Source: Limnohabitans sp. Rim8 (GTDB lineage: Bacteria; Pseudomonadota; Gammaproteobacteria; Burkholderiales; Burkholderiaceae_C). From it: a stretch of DNA of 33,922 nt. The notes beneath the pieces are model-generated. The model searched no databases and was not told the DNA's origin. It saw only the letters and a list, made by a program, of their open reading frames with translations. The stretch spans positions 1 through 33,922 of the forward strand of contig CAMDKK010000045.1 in NCBI GenBank assembly GCA_945901045.1, in the 5' to 3' direction. Position numbers and translations under genes: made by a program. Of the stretch, positions 20,638 through 27,506 are shown in pieces (positions within the stretch are counted from its first letter, which is position 1; every line of letters starts with the position of its first letter).

Positions 20638-23552
20638 GGCGCTTGTAGCCGCATGCCGCAGCCTGCCAACACCAGCGGCTGGTTCAGCCACTGATGCCAA
20701 GTGATCCACGCCTTGGTGCTGTGCGCACGCAGTTGCAAGGCGGGGTTGATGACGTAGTAACCGTTTCGCGTGCGAAGCCAAAGTTGGCGGCTGGGTTGGT
20801 AGTTGCTGTTGACTTCGGCGCGCGCCAAGACCGAGTTGATGTAAGTGCGGGTGCGACGTCTGGGCGGCAGGACGCTGTCGGGCAAACGGTCCATTTGACG
20901 CATCAGATGGTCGGCACAAAAGCCTTTGATATTGCGCTCTACCTGTGCATCAGGCAGCAACTGCGAAAAAAACTTTTTGTAGCTGGCCAGCATCACCGTC
21001 AGCATCCAGTACTCGCCTTGGTGGCGCTCCAAGCGCACCAATTTGCCATCGGTTTGAACATCCATCACCGCAGGTGAAAGCAGCGGGTAAAGCACATCCA
21101 GCTGGTGCGCTTTGTGGTCAGGATCATCCAAAAAACGCGCCAAGGCATAGTCCCATGCACGGTGGCCGTAATGGTCTTGAGTCATGGGGTCGGCCCCGCG
21201 CTCCAGCAAGGCCTGCACCAAAGCCACATTGCCGCACTCAGCGGCCAGCATCAAGGGCGTGGCGTTGAAATAGGTGCGGTGATCCACCCCGAACTGATCG
21301 CATTGGCGCAAGACCTCCTTGAACCTCCGGGACGCATAAGGCTGACGCTGGCGCTCGGCCAAGGCCTCGGCTTTCTTCATCAAAAAGCGCCACGCATCAC
21401 GGTGGTCGGCCTCCTGTCGGGCAAGGTATTGGGCGGGCCCCTCGTGCCTTGTGCGCGGCACTGGGAGCTTGCCATGTGTGACCCAGATCGCGTGGCCGAT
21501 TTGTTTGGCCGGTTCAAAGTTGCTGGCCCCCACCAAATCATGAACCCACCCCGATTGACCATGCCACAAGGCATAGTCCAGCAAAGCTTGGCGGGGTTTG
21601 TTGGAAATCTGACCGGGCAACAGCGCTTTGGGCAACAGCTCTTGCAGCGCGGCCTCATCCCAAATGGGCCAACTGGGTTTTTGCGTTTTGAGTATGGTTT
21701 GCCGAATGGCCTCGGCCTGCTCTTGTTTGCCTTGCAACTCCAGGCGGCGCGCCTCGGCCGCCCATTCTTGTTGGCTCGACGCTTGTGTGGACGCCAAATT
21801 CAGCGCGTCTTGCGTGCGCAAGTCCAGCAACTGCAGCAAGGGGTGGGCCGTGTCCGACTCCACCAACAGCAACTGATCCACAGCGCGGGTGAGCGCGACA
21901 TACAAAGCGTTCACGTAAAACTTGAACAACTCCAAAGACCGATCGGTCTTGTCACGCGCACGGCTGTAATCGAGTATGTCGCCTGCCAGATCACTGGCCT
22001 GCACCCCTTGGGCGACCTCTGCAAACGCATGGCGCTGGCCCGACACCATGTCGACCAAAATCACGTTGGTGTATTCCAGACCCTTGGCCTCGTGCACAGA
22101 AAACACCAGTGGCGTCTGGAACTGTTGGCGCACCGCCGCCTTGTCTTCGTCGCGCAGCACCAACACAGCAAACTGCGTGGAGCCCCGCGTCTTGAGGTTG
22201 AGCTCGCGCCGCGTCGCCTCTTTGTCGGCCAGCAATTGAACAGTGCCGCTGGCTTGTGCCGTGGCCTGAACCAAAAAGTTGGTTTCCCGGTCAATGGAGC
22301 CAAACCGCGCATGCTTGATTTTGAGCAAACGATTGGCCAAATGCGTCACCGCCTGGCCATTGCGGAAGTTGGCTTTCAAAACAGAAATCGTTTGCGAATG
22401 GGCCAAGGATTCGTCTTGCCAAAACAAAGTCTTGACAGCGGACCAAGAGAAAAAGTTCGGGTGAACAATTTGGTTGGAATCGCCACACAACAAAAACTGC
22501 CCGGGCTTGGCCAGTGTCTTGAGCAGCAGTGCGAGCTGCACACTCGTCAAATCCTGCACCTCGTCGACCACCATGAAGTCATAAGTTGGCTTGGCTTTGG
22601 GCAACCAATCGTGGGTCAACAAATTCAGGTCAAAAAGCCCCGATCCGGCCAGCCAAGAGCGGTACTTTTCAAACAAATCAAACACGCCCGCACGTTGCGC
22701 AGGGGCCAGCAAAGACTGGCGCACTCCCAAGGCCAGATAACTCTCGCGACTGAGCACGCCCTCGGCCCGGCTCGAAATCACGCCACGAAACTCCTCAAAC
22801 AAAGCGTGCGCGTCAAGCCCGCCCGTGGCTTGTTTGGCGGCACTTCGATAACGCTCAAACCAAGCGCCGAAAGCCGAAAAATCAAGCTCACGCCCATCCG
22901 GTACATGCAAGGTTTCCATGAACTCCCGATAGCTCAAAAATTCGGGTTCTTGCCCCTGCGCCTCGAAGCCGTGCGCAAAATATATGGCGCGTGCGCTTTG
23001 CGCCAAAAAGGCAGACTGCGTCACATACAGCACCCGCCCACGCGCTTGGCGCAGTTTTTCAAGCGTCAAGGCGGTCTTGCCCGATCCCGCCGAACCCACC
23101 AGCACCAAAGGCGCAGGGGTGTCAAACACCGCTTGCTGCGTGTCGTCAAAACTCAGCACTTTGTCAAGCACATGAATTTCGCTGCACACCGGGTGCACAT
23201 AACGCAGCGTGTGCGCAGCGTCATCGCGCCCAGGGTCGCCTTGTTCTCCGCTTGCATCGTCGTCCACATCGATTTGGTCCCACTGCAAGCTGGCTCCGCG
23301 CAAAAACCGGGCGTTGGCGTAGTCGTGTTGGTGAATGACCTCCAGCGCCAAACACACCGTCTCGTTGTTGTAGCGCGCAAATTGCACCAACAAACGGTTG
23401 CTCTGATCCAACTTGAAACGCCAATAAGGTGTTGGGCTCAACTTCTTCAGGTTCGGGCTTTTGAAGTCGTCTCGCACAATCGCTTTTTCCAGCTTGGCGA
23501 ACTGGCTTTTGACACGCTGTGTGTCCAGGTGGTGGTGATGAAGTAAACGCAT
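20628..23552 (-). CDS. RelE/ParE-like domain, SF1 (UvrD/Rep-type) helicase and ankyrin repeats fused in one protein
   Basis: ATG 23552 gives 974 residues; a GTG six codons earlier is a less likely start. Residues 9-84 resemble a RelE/ParE toxin fold (YWRFKLDQSNRLLVQF, then CLALEVIHQHDYANARFL). The helicase follows: Walker A GSAGSGKT at 153-160, Walker B VVDEVQD around 329-334, LLCGDSNQI, KANFRNG, SVHEAKGLEYTNVILVD and YVALTRAVDQ, the usual SF1A motifs. Residues 763-810 form ankyrin-type repeats (TPLMLAAECGNVALVQALLERGADP). The substrate is probably DNA or RNA bound by the toxin-like module. The gene stands alone between hipB and higB, in the island, and may act in defence or RNA decay; this is inference. 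Confidence 0.85.
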   Translation of the reverse strand: MRLLHHHHLDTQRVKSQFAKLEKAIVRDDFKSPNLKKLSPTPYWRFKLDQSNRLLVQFARYNNETVCLALEVIHQHDYANARFLRGASLQWDQIDVDDDASGEQGDPGRDDAAHTLRYVHPVCSEIHVLDKVLSFDDTQQAVFDTPAPLVLVGSAGSGKTALTLEKLRQARGRVLYVTQSAFLAQSARAIYFAHGFEAQGQEPEFLSYREFMETLHVPDGRELDFSAFGAWFERYRSAAKQATGGLDAHALFEEFRGVISSRAEGVLSRESYLALGVRQSLLAPAQRAGVFDLFEKYRSWLAGSGLFDLNLLTHDWLPKAKPTYDFMVVDEVQDLTSVQLALLLKTLAKPGQFLLCGDSNQIVHPNFFSWSAVKTLFWQDESLAHSQTISVLKANFRNGQAVTHLANRLLKIKHARFGSIDRETNFLVQATAQASGTVQLLADKEATRRELNLKTRGSTQFAVLVLRDEDKAAVRQQFQTPLVFSVHEAKGLEYTNVILVDMVSGQRHAFAEVAQGVQASDLAGDILDYSRARDKTDRSLELFKFYVNALYVALTRAVDQLLLVESDTAHPLLQLLDLRTQDALNLASTQASSQQEWAAEARRLELQGKQEQAEAIRQTILKTQKPSWPIWDEAALQELLPKALLPGQISNKPRQALLDYALWHGQSGWVHDLVGASNFEPAKQIGHAIWVTHGKLPVPRTRHEGPAQYLARQEADHRDAWRFLMKKAEALAERQRQPYASRRFKEVLRQCDQFGVDHRTYFNATPLMLAAECGNVALVQALLERGADPMTQDHYGHRAWDYALARFLDDPDHKAHQLDVLYPLLSPAVMDVQTDGKLVRLERHQGEYWMLTVMLASYKKFFSQLLPDAQVERNIKGFCADHLMRQMDRLPDSVLPPRRRTRTYINSVLARAEVNSNYQPSRQLWLRTRNGYYVINPALQLRAHSTKAWITWHQWLNQPLVLAGCGMRLQAPAD

Positions 23553-23703
23553 GCCAAATGGTAATGGCACTTTGCAGGTTTAAACGATCGCCAAGAACAT
23601 GAAGGCCTCCGGATGTTTTTCAGAGGTAAGGCATGCCACCACGGGCAGGCCGTTTTGGGCGTGGGTGCAGAGCATTCAGGATCTCCGTACTGGCCCTGCT
23701 TGT

Positions 23704-23726
23704 GTTTATCTCGTAATGAGATAAAC
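23704..23726. promoter_or_regulatory. perfect inverted-repeat operator of higBA
   Basis: GTTTATCTC and GAGATAAAC are perfect 9-bp arms around GTAAT. The repeat ends 7 bases before the higB ATG, so a protein bound here would block transcription or initiation. HigA is the likely ligand. Confidence 0.75.
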
Positions 23727-23733
23727 TGTACCC

Positions 23734-24021
23734 ATGAAAATCATCAGCAACAGTGCCCTGCGGGCCTTCGCTGCCGATCATCCTCAGGCCGAAGCCCCCT
23801 TGCAGGGATGGCGGCGGGTGATTGAAAAGAACAGTTTTGCAAACTGGGCCGAGCTCAAAGCCGCCTTCAATGCAGTTGACAAGGTGAACGAGTTAGCGGT
23901 GTTTGATATCGGCGGGAACAAGTACCGCCTGATGGCTTACATCCGGTTCGAAAAGCAGATCTTGTATATCAAGGCAGTATTGACCCACCGGGAATACAAC
24001 AAAGGAGCGTGGAAATCATGA
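23734..24021 (+). CDS. higB: HigB-family mRNA interferase toxin
   Basis: The 95-residue protein matches the HigB toxin family (RelE fold): W26 RRVIEKNSFANW, FDIGGNKYRLMAYIRFEKQILYIKAVLTHREYNKGAWK. HigB cuts mRNA on the ribosome. The basic and aromatic residues near HREYNKGAWK are typical of this family. The toxin gene precedes its antitoxin, as in other higBA operons, and the stop codon overlaps the higA start (ATGA). Confidence 0.92.
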   Translation: MKIISNSALRAFAADHPQAEAPLQGWRRVIEKNSFANWAELKAAFNAVDKVNELAVFDIGGNKYRLMAYIRFEKQILYIKAVLTHREYNKGAWKS

Positions 24022-24431
24022 ATGCAGCCATCGACGTGAAGCACCTTCTCCCAGTCTGGGAGCAGTTCCGTGCCGCAACCGACATCACCCCCATCCGGGA
24101 TGAAGCGCACTGCGCGCGCATGACCGAGATGCTCGAAGCCCTGCTGGACGAAACCCAAGGCGAAGAAAAACATCCCGCGATGGGCTTGGTCGACATCGTG
24201 GGCGATCTGATTGAGGACTATGAAGCCAAGCATCACCCGCTGCCCGAAGTCACGGGTGTGCAAGCACTGAAATTCCTGATGGAACAACACGGACTGAAGC
24301 AAAGCGACCTGCGCGAGATCGGCAGTCAGGGTGTGGTGTCCGAAATCCTGACGGGCAAACGCGAACTCAACATTCGCCAAGTGCGCGCGCTCAGCGAACG
24401 GTTTGGCGTTTCTGCCGCGACCTTTGTGTAA
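24018..24431 (+). CDS. higA: HigA-family HTH antitoxin
   Basis: ATG 24018 gives 137 residues; an earlier GTG at 24009 is too close to the AAAGGAG site at 24001-24007, which is correctly spaced for 24018. The middle has the LIEDYEAKHHPLP motif seen in HigA proteins. The C-terminal helix-turn-helix (ALKFLMEQHGLKQSDLREIG, then EILTGKRELNIRQVRALSERFGV) binds DNA. It neutralises HigB and probably represses at the inverted repeat upstream of higB. Confidence 0.92.
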   Translation: MNAAIDVKHLLPVWEQFRAATDITPIRDEAHCARMTEMLEALLDETQGEEKHPAMGLVDIVGDLIEDYEAKHHPLPEVTGVQALKFLMEQHGLKQSDLREIGSQGVVSEILTGKRELNIRQVRALSERFGVSAATFV

Positions 24432-24647
24432 GAAGTGTGGAACGCGGGCACCGACGCGCCATGAAGTCAGTGTTTATCAAAAATGCTGGCCCCAGCTCAG
24501 CCCTGTTGGCTGCTTTTTCTGCGTTGACTGCCTGCTCACTCAAGTGGTTGGACAACAAGCGTGACATCGTTACCCGATGGTTGCAACTCCTGCGGCGTGA
24601 ATTCCGTCGCTGACTCAGGTGTTGAAGTTTGCCACCAGCCCCATCAC
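24432..24647. other. intergenic region between convergent higA and fic
   Basis: Nothing recognisable was found here. The short open frames have no family-like sequence, and no clear terminator is visible. Confidence 0.5.
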
Positions 24648-25709
24648 TCATTTCAAGCCGTACCACACACCGCGTCCGCTACCGTGCTGCTCCAGATGGT
24701 TGCGATCGGCCAGGTCGCGGAAATGCAGCTTGAGGGTGTTGCGACTGGCGCCGGTCAATTGGATGGCATCCATCATCGTGACGCGCCCGTGCTCTCTGGC
24801 GAATTCCACGATCTGCAGTGACAGCTCGGGCAGGGTGGCCAGCACGATCTTTTCGCGCTCAACCTTCTTCTCCAGGCGCCGCACCTGCTCTGCCAGCGAG
24901 CGCAAGAAGAACACCAGCCATGGCTGCCAGTTGGGCGCATCCGTGCGGATGGTTCCTTGTGTCTGGCGCAAGGCCAAATAATAGGCTTCCTTGTTCAGCT
25001 CGATCACCCTCTCCATTGAGCTGTACGGCACATAGGCGTATCCGGCCCGGAGCAGCAGCAGGGTTGTCAGCACCCGACTCAAACGTCCGTTGCCATCTTG
25101 AAAAGGGTGTATTTCCAGAAACACCACGACGAAGATCGCGATGATCAACAAGGGGTGCAGCTTTTCCGATATCAGTGCCTTATCCCGCTCGCCATTCACC
25201 CATGACACCAATTCAGCCATCAGCCTTGGCGTGTCAAATGGCGTGGCGGTCTCGAAGACGATGCCAATTTGTGCACCGTTTTCATCGAATGCGGCGACGC
25301 TGTTCGAATGGGTTTTGTACTGCCCCCGGTGGCGAGCATCTTTTTCGCTGTGGGTCAGCAGAACTTGGTGAAGTTGCTTGATGTGGTTCTCGTTGAACGG
25401 AATGTCCTGCCACGCGCTGAACACCATATCCATCAGTTCAGCGTAACCGGCCACTTCCTGTTCGTCGCGTGTGTCGAAGGACTTGATGGCCAGGTTGGAA
25501 AGCAGACGTTCGACTTCGCGGTCGGTCAGTTTGCTGCCTTCGATGCGGGTAGACGAGCCTATGCTCTCGATGGTGGCCACCCGCCGTAGCGCCAAAAGAC
25601 GCTCGGGCGCCAGCGTTCCCAAAGCACGCCATGCGCCCTTGAATTCGTCGATCCGAGCAATCAGGCTCAGGATTTCGGGTGTGATCTGGAGGGTGTCTGA
25701 ACGCAACAT
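24648..25709 (-). CDS. Fic-domain protein, class II, probable AMPylator
   Basis: ATG 25709 gives 353 residues; an alternative ATG at 25739 would add ten residues encoded by the tandem repeat. The Fic core motif HPFQDGNGRLSR is at 201-212, complete with the catalytic His. An inhibitory helix SSTRIEG at 52-58 fits the class II (S/T)xxxE(G/N) motif, with E57 expected to hold the enzyme inactive. The C-terminus is a winged helix (AIQLTGASRNTLKLHFRDLADRNHL). Such proteins usually transfer AMP from ATP to a target hydroxyl. The gene stands alone; no FicA-type partner is present, which fits internal inhibition. Confidence 0.9.
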   Translation of the reverse strand: MLRSDTLQITPEILSLIARIDEFKGAWRALGTLAPERLLALRRVATIESIGSSTRIEGSKLTDREVERLLSNLAIKSFDTRDEQEVAGYAELMDMVFSAWQDIPFNENHIKQLHQVLLTHSEKDARHRGQYKTHSNSVAAFDENGAQIGIVFETATPFDTPRLMAELVSWVNGERDKALISEKLHPLLIIAIFVVVFLEIHPFQDGNGRLSRVLTTLLLLRAGYAYVPYSSMERVIELNKEAYYLALRQTQGTIRTDAPNWQPWLVFFLRSLAEQVRRLEKKVEREKIVLATLPELSLQIVEFAREHGRVTMMDAIQLTGASRNTLKLHFRDLADRNHLEQHGSGRGVWYGLK

Positions 25710-25718
25710 GAAACCAAT

Positions 25719-25738
25719 ATTACACCCAATAACACCCA
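25719..25738. repeat. two tandem 10-bp repeats at the fic start
   Basis: ATTACACCCA at 25719-25728 is followed without a gap by ATAACACCCA, one base different. They lie immediately upstream of ATG 25709 and could be an operator for the Fic protein's winged helix. If the upstream start were used they would instead encode GVIGCNIG-like residues. Confidence 0.5.
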
Positions 25739-25763
25739 TTTAGAACGCGTATCCTGTGAATGG

Positions 25764-25832
25764 ATGAAAGTCGATACCCAGTGTGGCATGCCGAGTGATC
25801 ACATCAATGCAACCCATTCGCCCTGCAAACCA
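25764..25832 (-). pseudogene. third, strongly decayed DUF3427-like C-terminal trace
   Basis: On the minus strand the frame reads DVITRHATLGIDFHPF, which matches EIIRHAALGIDIHLF of the two better fragments nearby. The plus-strand bases 25764-25805 are about 70% identical to the matching part of fragment A. It is short and may be a remnant of another copy, or chance. Confidence 0.4.
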
Positions 25833-25864
25833 TCGCCCACAGGGGTGGGCTCCAACACCAAAAA

Positions 25865-26165
25865 ATCGCCGCCCACATGCAGGGCCAGCGATGCAACCGT
25901 CAACCCGCCCCACTTGTCAGCCCAAACACAATGCTCATGGGCCTGCTGCCCTGGTGCGACTGTTAGCGCACCCGGCCGTGGTACGTGAAGGGTGCGGCCT
26001 TGCCGACGGCCAGTTTGGTGTCGCGCACAAACAAATGGATGTCGATGCCCAAAGCGGCGTGGCGGATGATCTCTTGGCCGAGCTTGCTGCTCGGGTCGGT
26101 GGCGTTCTGGCTTTGCCAGTGAAAGTGCGTGTCATCGATCCAGTGGTCCATGTACTTGTGCTCGT
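25865..26165. repeat. 301-bp direct repeat, copy A
   Basis: This block is repeated without gaps at 27068-27368. I count about 14 differences, roughly 95% identity. The copies are in the same orientation, 1203 bases apart, and flank the brnT-brnA region. Sequence outside the block does not match. Confidence 0.85.
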
Positions 26166-26226
26166 ACGCCTCGCCAAACTGGGCGCGTATACGCTTTGTG
26201 ATCAGAGCAAACAGCACAGACCGCAC
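25865..26226 (-). pseudogene. DUF3427-like C-terminal fragment A, broken by a stop codon
   Basis: The frame 26226-25963 contains EHKYMDHWIDDTHFHWQSQN, then RHAALGIDIHLFVRD and FTYHGRVR. This matches the C-terminal end of the PLD-helicase at 27507 (YKDYAISPELFHWQTQN, KFQLFVREN). The frame stops at 25963-25965 (TAA) where fragment B has TAC, and then continues as QSHQGSRPMSIVFGLTSGAG to about 25891. No helicase domain precedes it. It is therefore a vestige and not a gene. Confidence 0.75.
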
Positions 26227-26471
26227 TGTGCCGGGTGATTTTGCTGATTAATTCACACACCCTATACAGTTCTTTTGTTGGTGCATTTTCCGAATCGGTC
26301 TACCATCACGTCATTGCAACCACTTGGCTTTTCGTCCATGGACAACTCAGCTCGTTTGACCCGGCTGCGCAAAGCGGCCAACTTCAACCGACAAAGTCTG
26401 TCTGAGTTGGTTAAGTCGCATGTGAACCCGATACGCCGCTGCGCGGTAGGTGCCGCAGTGAGAGCGCTACA

Positions 26472-26771
26472 GATTACGAGTTTGATTGGGATGACAACAA
26501 GGCCGCCATCAATCTGGGCAAGCATGGGGTGGATTTCAGGGAAGCCATGACGGTGATTCTGGACCCCCTGGCCATGACGTTTTTTGATGCGGAGCACAGC
26601 CAGGATGAGGAGCGTTGGATCAGCGTGGGGCTTTCCGGTGAAGGCGCGCTGTTGCTGCTGGTGCATACTTTTACCGCCACCGGCCCCAGCAGCGCACTGG
26701 TGCGTATCATTTCCGCCAGAGCCGCCACCCGCAACGAACGCCGACAGTATGAGCAAGGTACTTTGCAGTAA
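26472..26771 (+). pseudogene. brnT: BrnT-family toxin gene without a visible start codon
   Basis: The frame reads DYEFDWDDNKAAINLGKHGVDFREAM and continues to LVRIISARAATRNERRQYEQG, a nearly complete BrnT (RelE-fold RNase) of about 95 residues. Upstream in the same frame there is no ATG, GTG or TTG back to a stop at 26412-26414; only CTG at 26439 could serve. The GTG at 26529 would delete the first strand and helix. Either an unusual start is used or the toxin gene has lost its beginning, perhaps by a join to foreign DNA upstream. brnA follows 45 bases later. Confidence 0.7.
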
Positions 26772-26816
26772 GTGACAAGCAACGATGAACAGCCAATCAG
26801 CTAAAAGGTGAACACC

Positions 26817-27014
26817 ATGAAGGACGAATACGATTTTTCTAACGCGCAGCAGGGTAAGTTCTACAAGCCTGATTTGCGCCTGATTCCGCCTGTGCGCCTT
26901 GATCCGCAGGTGTTGGATTTCCTGGTCAAGCGAGCTGAGGCCAAGGGCACTACGCTCAATGAGTTGCTCAATGCATTGCTTAAGAAAGATATCGAGCTGA
27001 TCGAGGCAGCCTAA
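26817..27014 (+). CDS. brnA: BrnA-family antitoxin
   Basis: The 65-residue protein begins MKDEYDFSNAQQGKFYKPD, the typical BrnA N-terminus, followed by a ribbon-helix-helix (RLDPQVLDFLVKRAEAKGTT and LNELLNALLKKDIELIEA). An AAAAGGTG ribosome site is correctly placed for this ATG. BrnA binds the BrnT toxin and represses the operon. Here it may be an orphan antitoxin if brnT is not translated. Confidence 0.85.
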   Translation: MKDEYDFSNAQQGKFYKPDLRLIPPVRLDPQVLDFLVKRAEAKGTTLNELLNALLKKDIELIEAA

Positions 27015-27067
27015 CGCCGTGCCTAGCGCAGCCCGAGCTCAAAAAATACGATAGGCCCTTGAAATGC

Positions 27068-27368
27068 ATCGCCGCCCACAGGCAGGGCCAGCGATGCACC
27101 CGTCAACCCGCCCCACTTGTCAGCCCAAACACAATGCTCATGGGCCTGCTGCCCTGGTGCGACTGGTAGCGCACCCGGCCGTGGTACGTGAACGGTGCGG
27201 CTTTGCCGACGGCCAGTTTGGTGTCGCGCACAAAGAGATGGATGTCGATGCCTAAAGCGGCGTGGCGGATGATTTCGTCGCCGCGTTTGCTGGTCGGGTC
27301 GGTGGCGTTCTGGCTTTGCCAGTGAAAGTGCGTGTCATCGATCCAGTGGTCCATGTACTTGTGCTCGT
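27068..27368. repeat. 301-bp direct repeat, copy B
   Basis: This is the partner of the block at 25865-26165, in the same orientation. Recombination between the two copies would delete 1203 bases, including brnTA. Confidence 0.85.
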
Positions 27369-27477
27369 CAGCCCGGCCTTGCTTGTTGATCGTGACCAGC
27401 AGGATTTGCGCCTTTTTTGAGATGACACTACATGACTGGCCCGTGCAAATGCTGAGCCCTATTTTCTTAAACGACAA
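27068..27477 (-). pseudogene. DUF3427-like C-terminal fragment B
   Basis: The open frame 27477-27103 (124 codons) carries KAQILLVTINKQ, DEHKYMDHWIDDTHFHWQSQN, IDIHLFVRDTKLAVGK and YQSHQGSRPMSIVFGLTSGAG. It aligns along its length with the last 110 residues of the PLD-helicase (EILFVTLDK, ELFHWQTQN, KFQLFVREN, SHDGDRPISITWRL). The frame is intact, but the nuclease and helicase parts are missing. It may be a stand-alone relic; expression of the short module cannot be excluded. Confidence 0.75.
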
Positions 27478-27506
27478 TGGAACATGATTGAATTAAGGGT
27501 ACCCGC

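Noticed and set aside
21105-23546. An 813-codon open frame opposite the big helicase gene
   Set aside because: The minus-strand frame has clear helicase motifs, while the plus-strand product has no family-like sequence and is rich in His, Gln and Arg, as expected from the complement of a biased coding frame.
26400-26470. Possible integron attC-like site upstream of brnT
   Set aside because: Short complementary pieces exist, but the required core sites with correct spacing are missing.
26275-26550. Open frame of 91 codons before brnT as a separate gene
   Set aside because: No family-like sequence and no ribosome site, and its end overlaps the true BrnT frame. It may be foreign DNA joined upstream of brnT.
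25865-27368. Interpretation of the 301-bp repeats as insertion-sequence ends
   Set aside because: There is no transposase, no terminal inverted repeats and no target-site duplication; the blocks are pieces of a protein-coding module.
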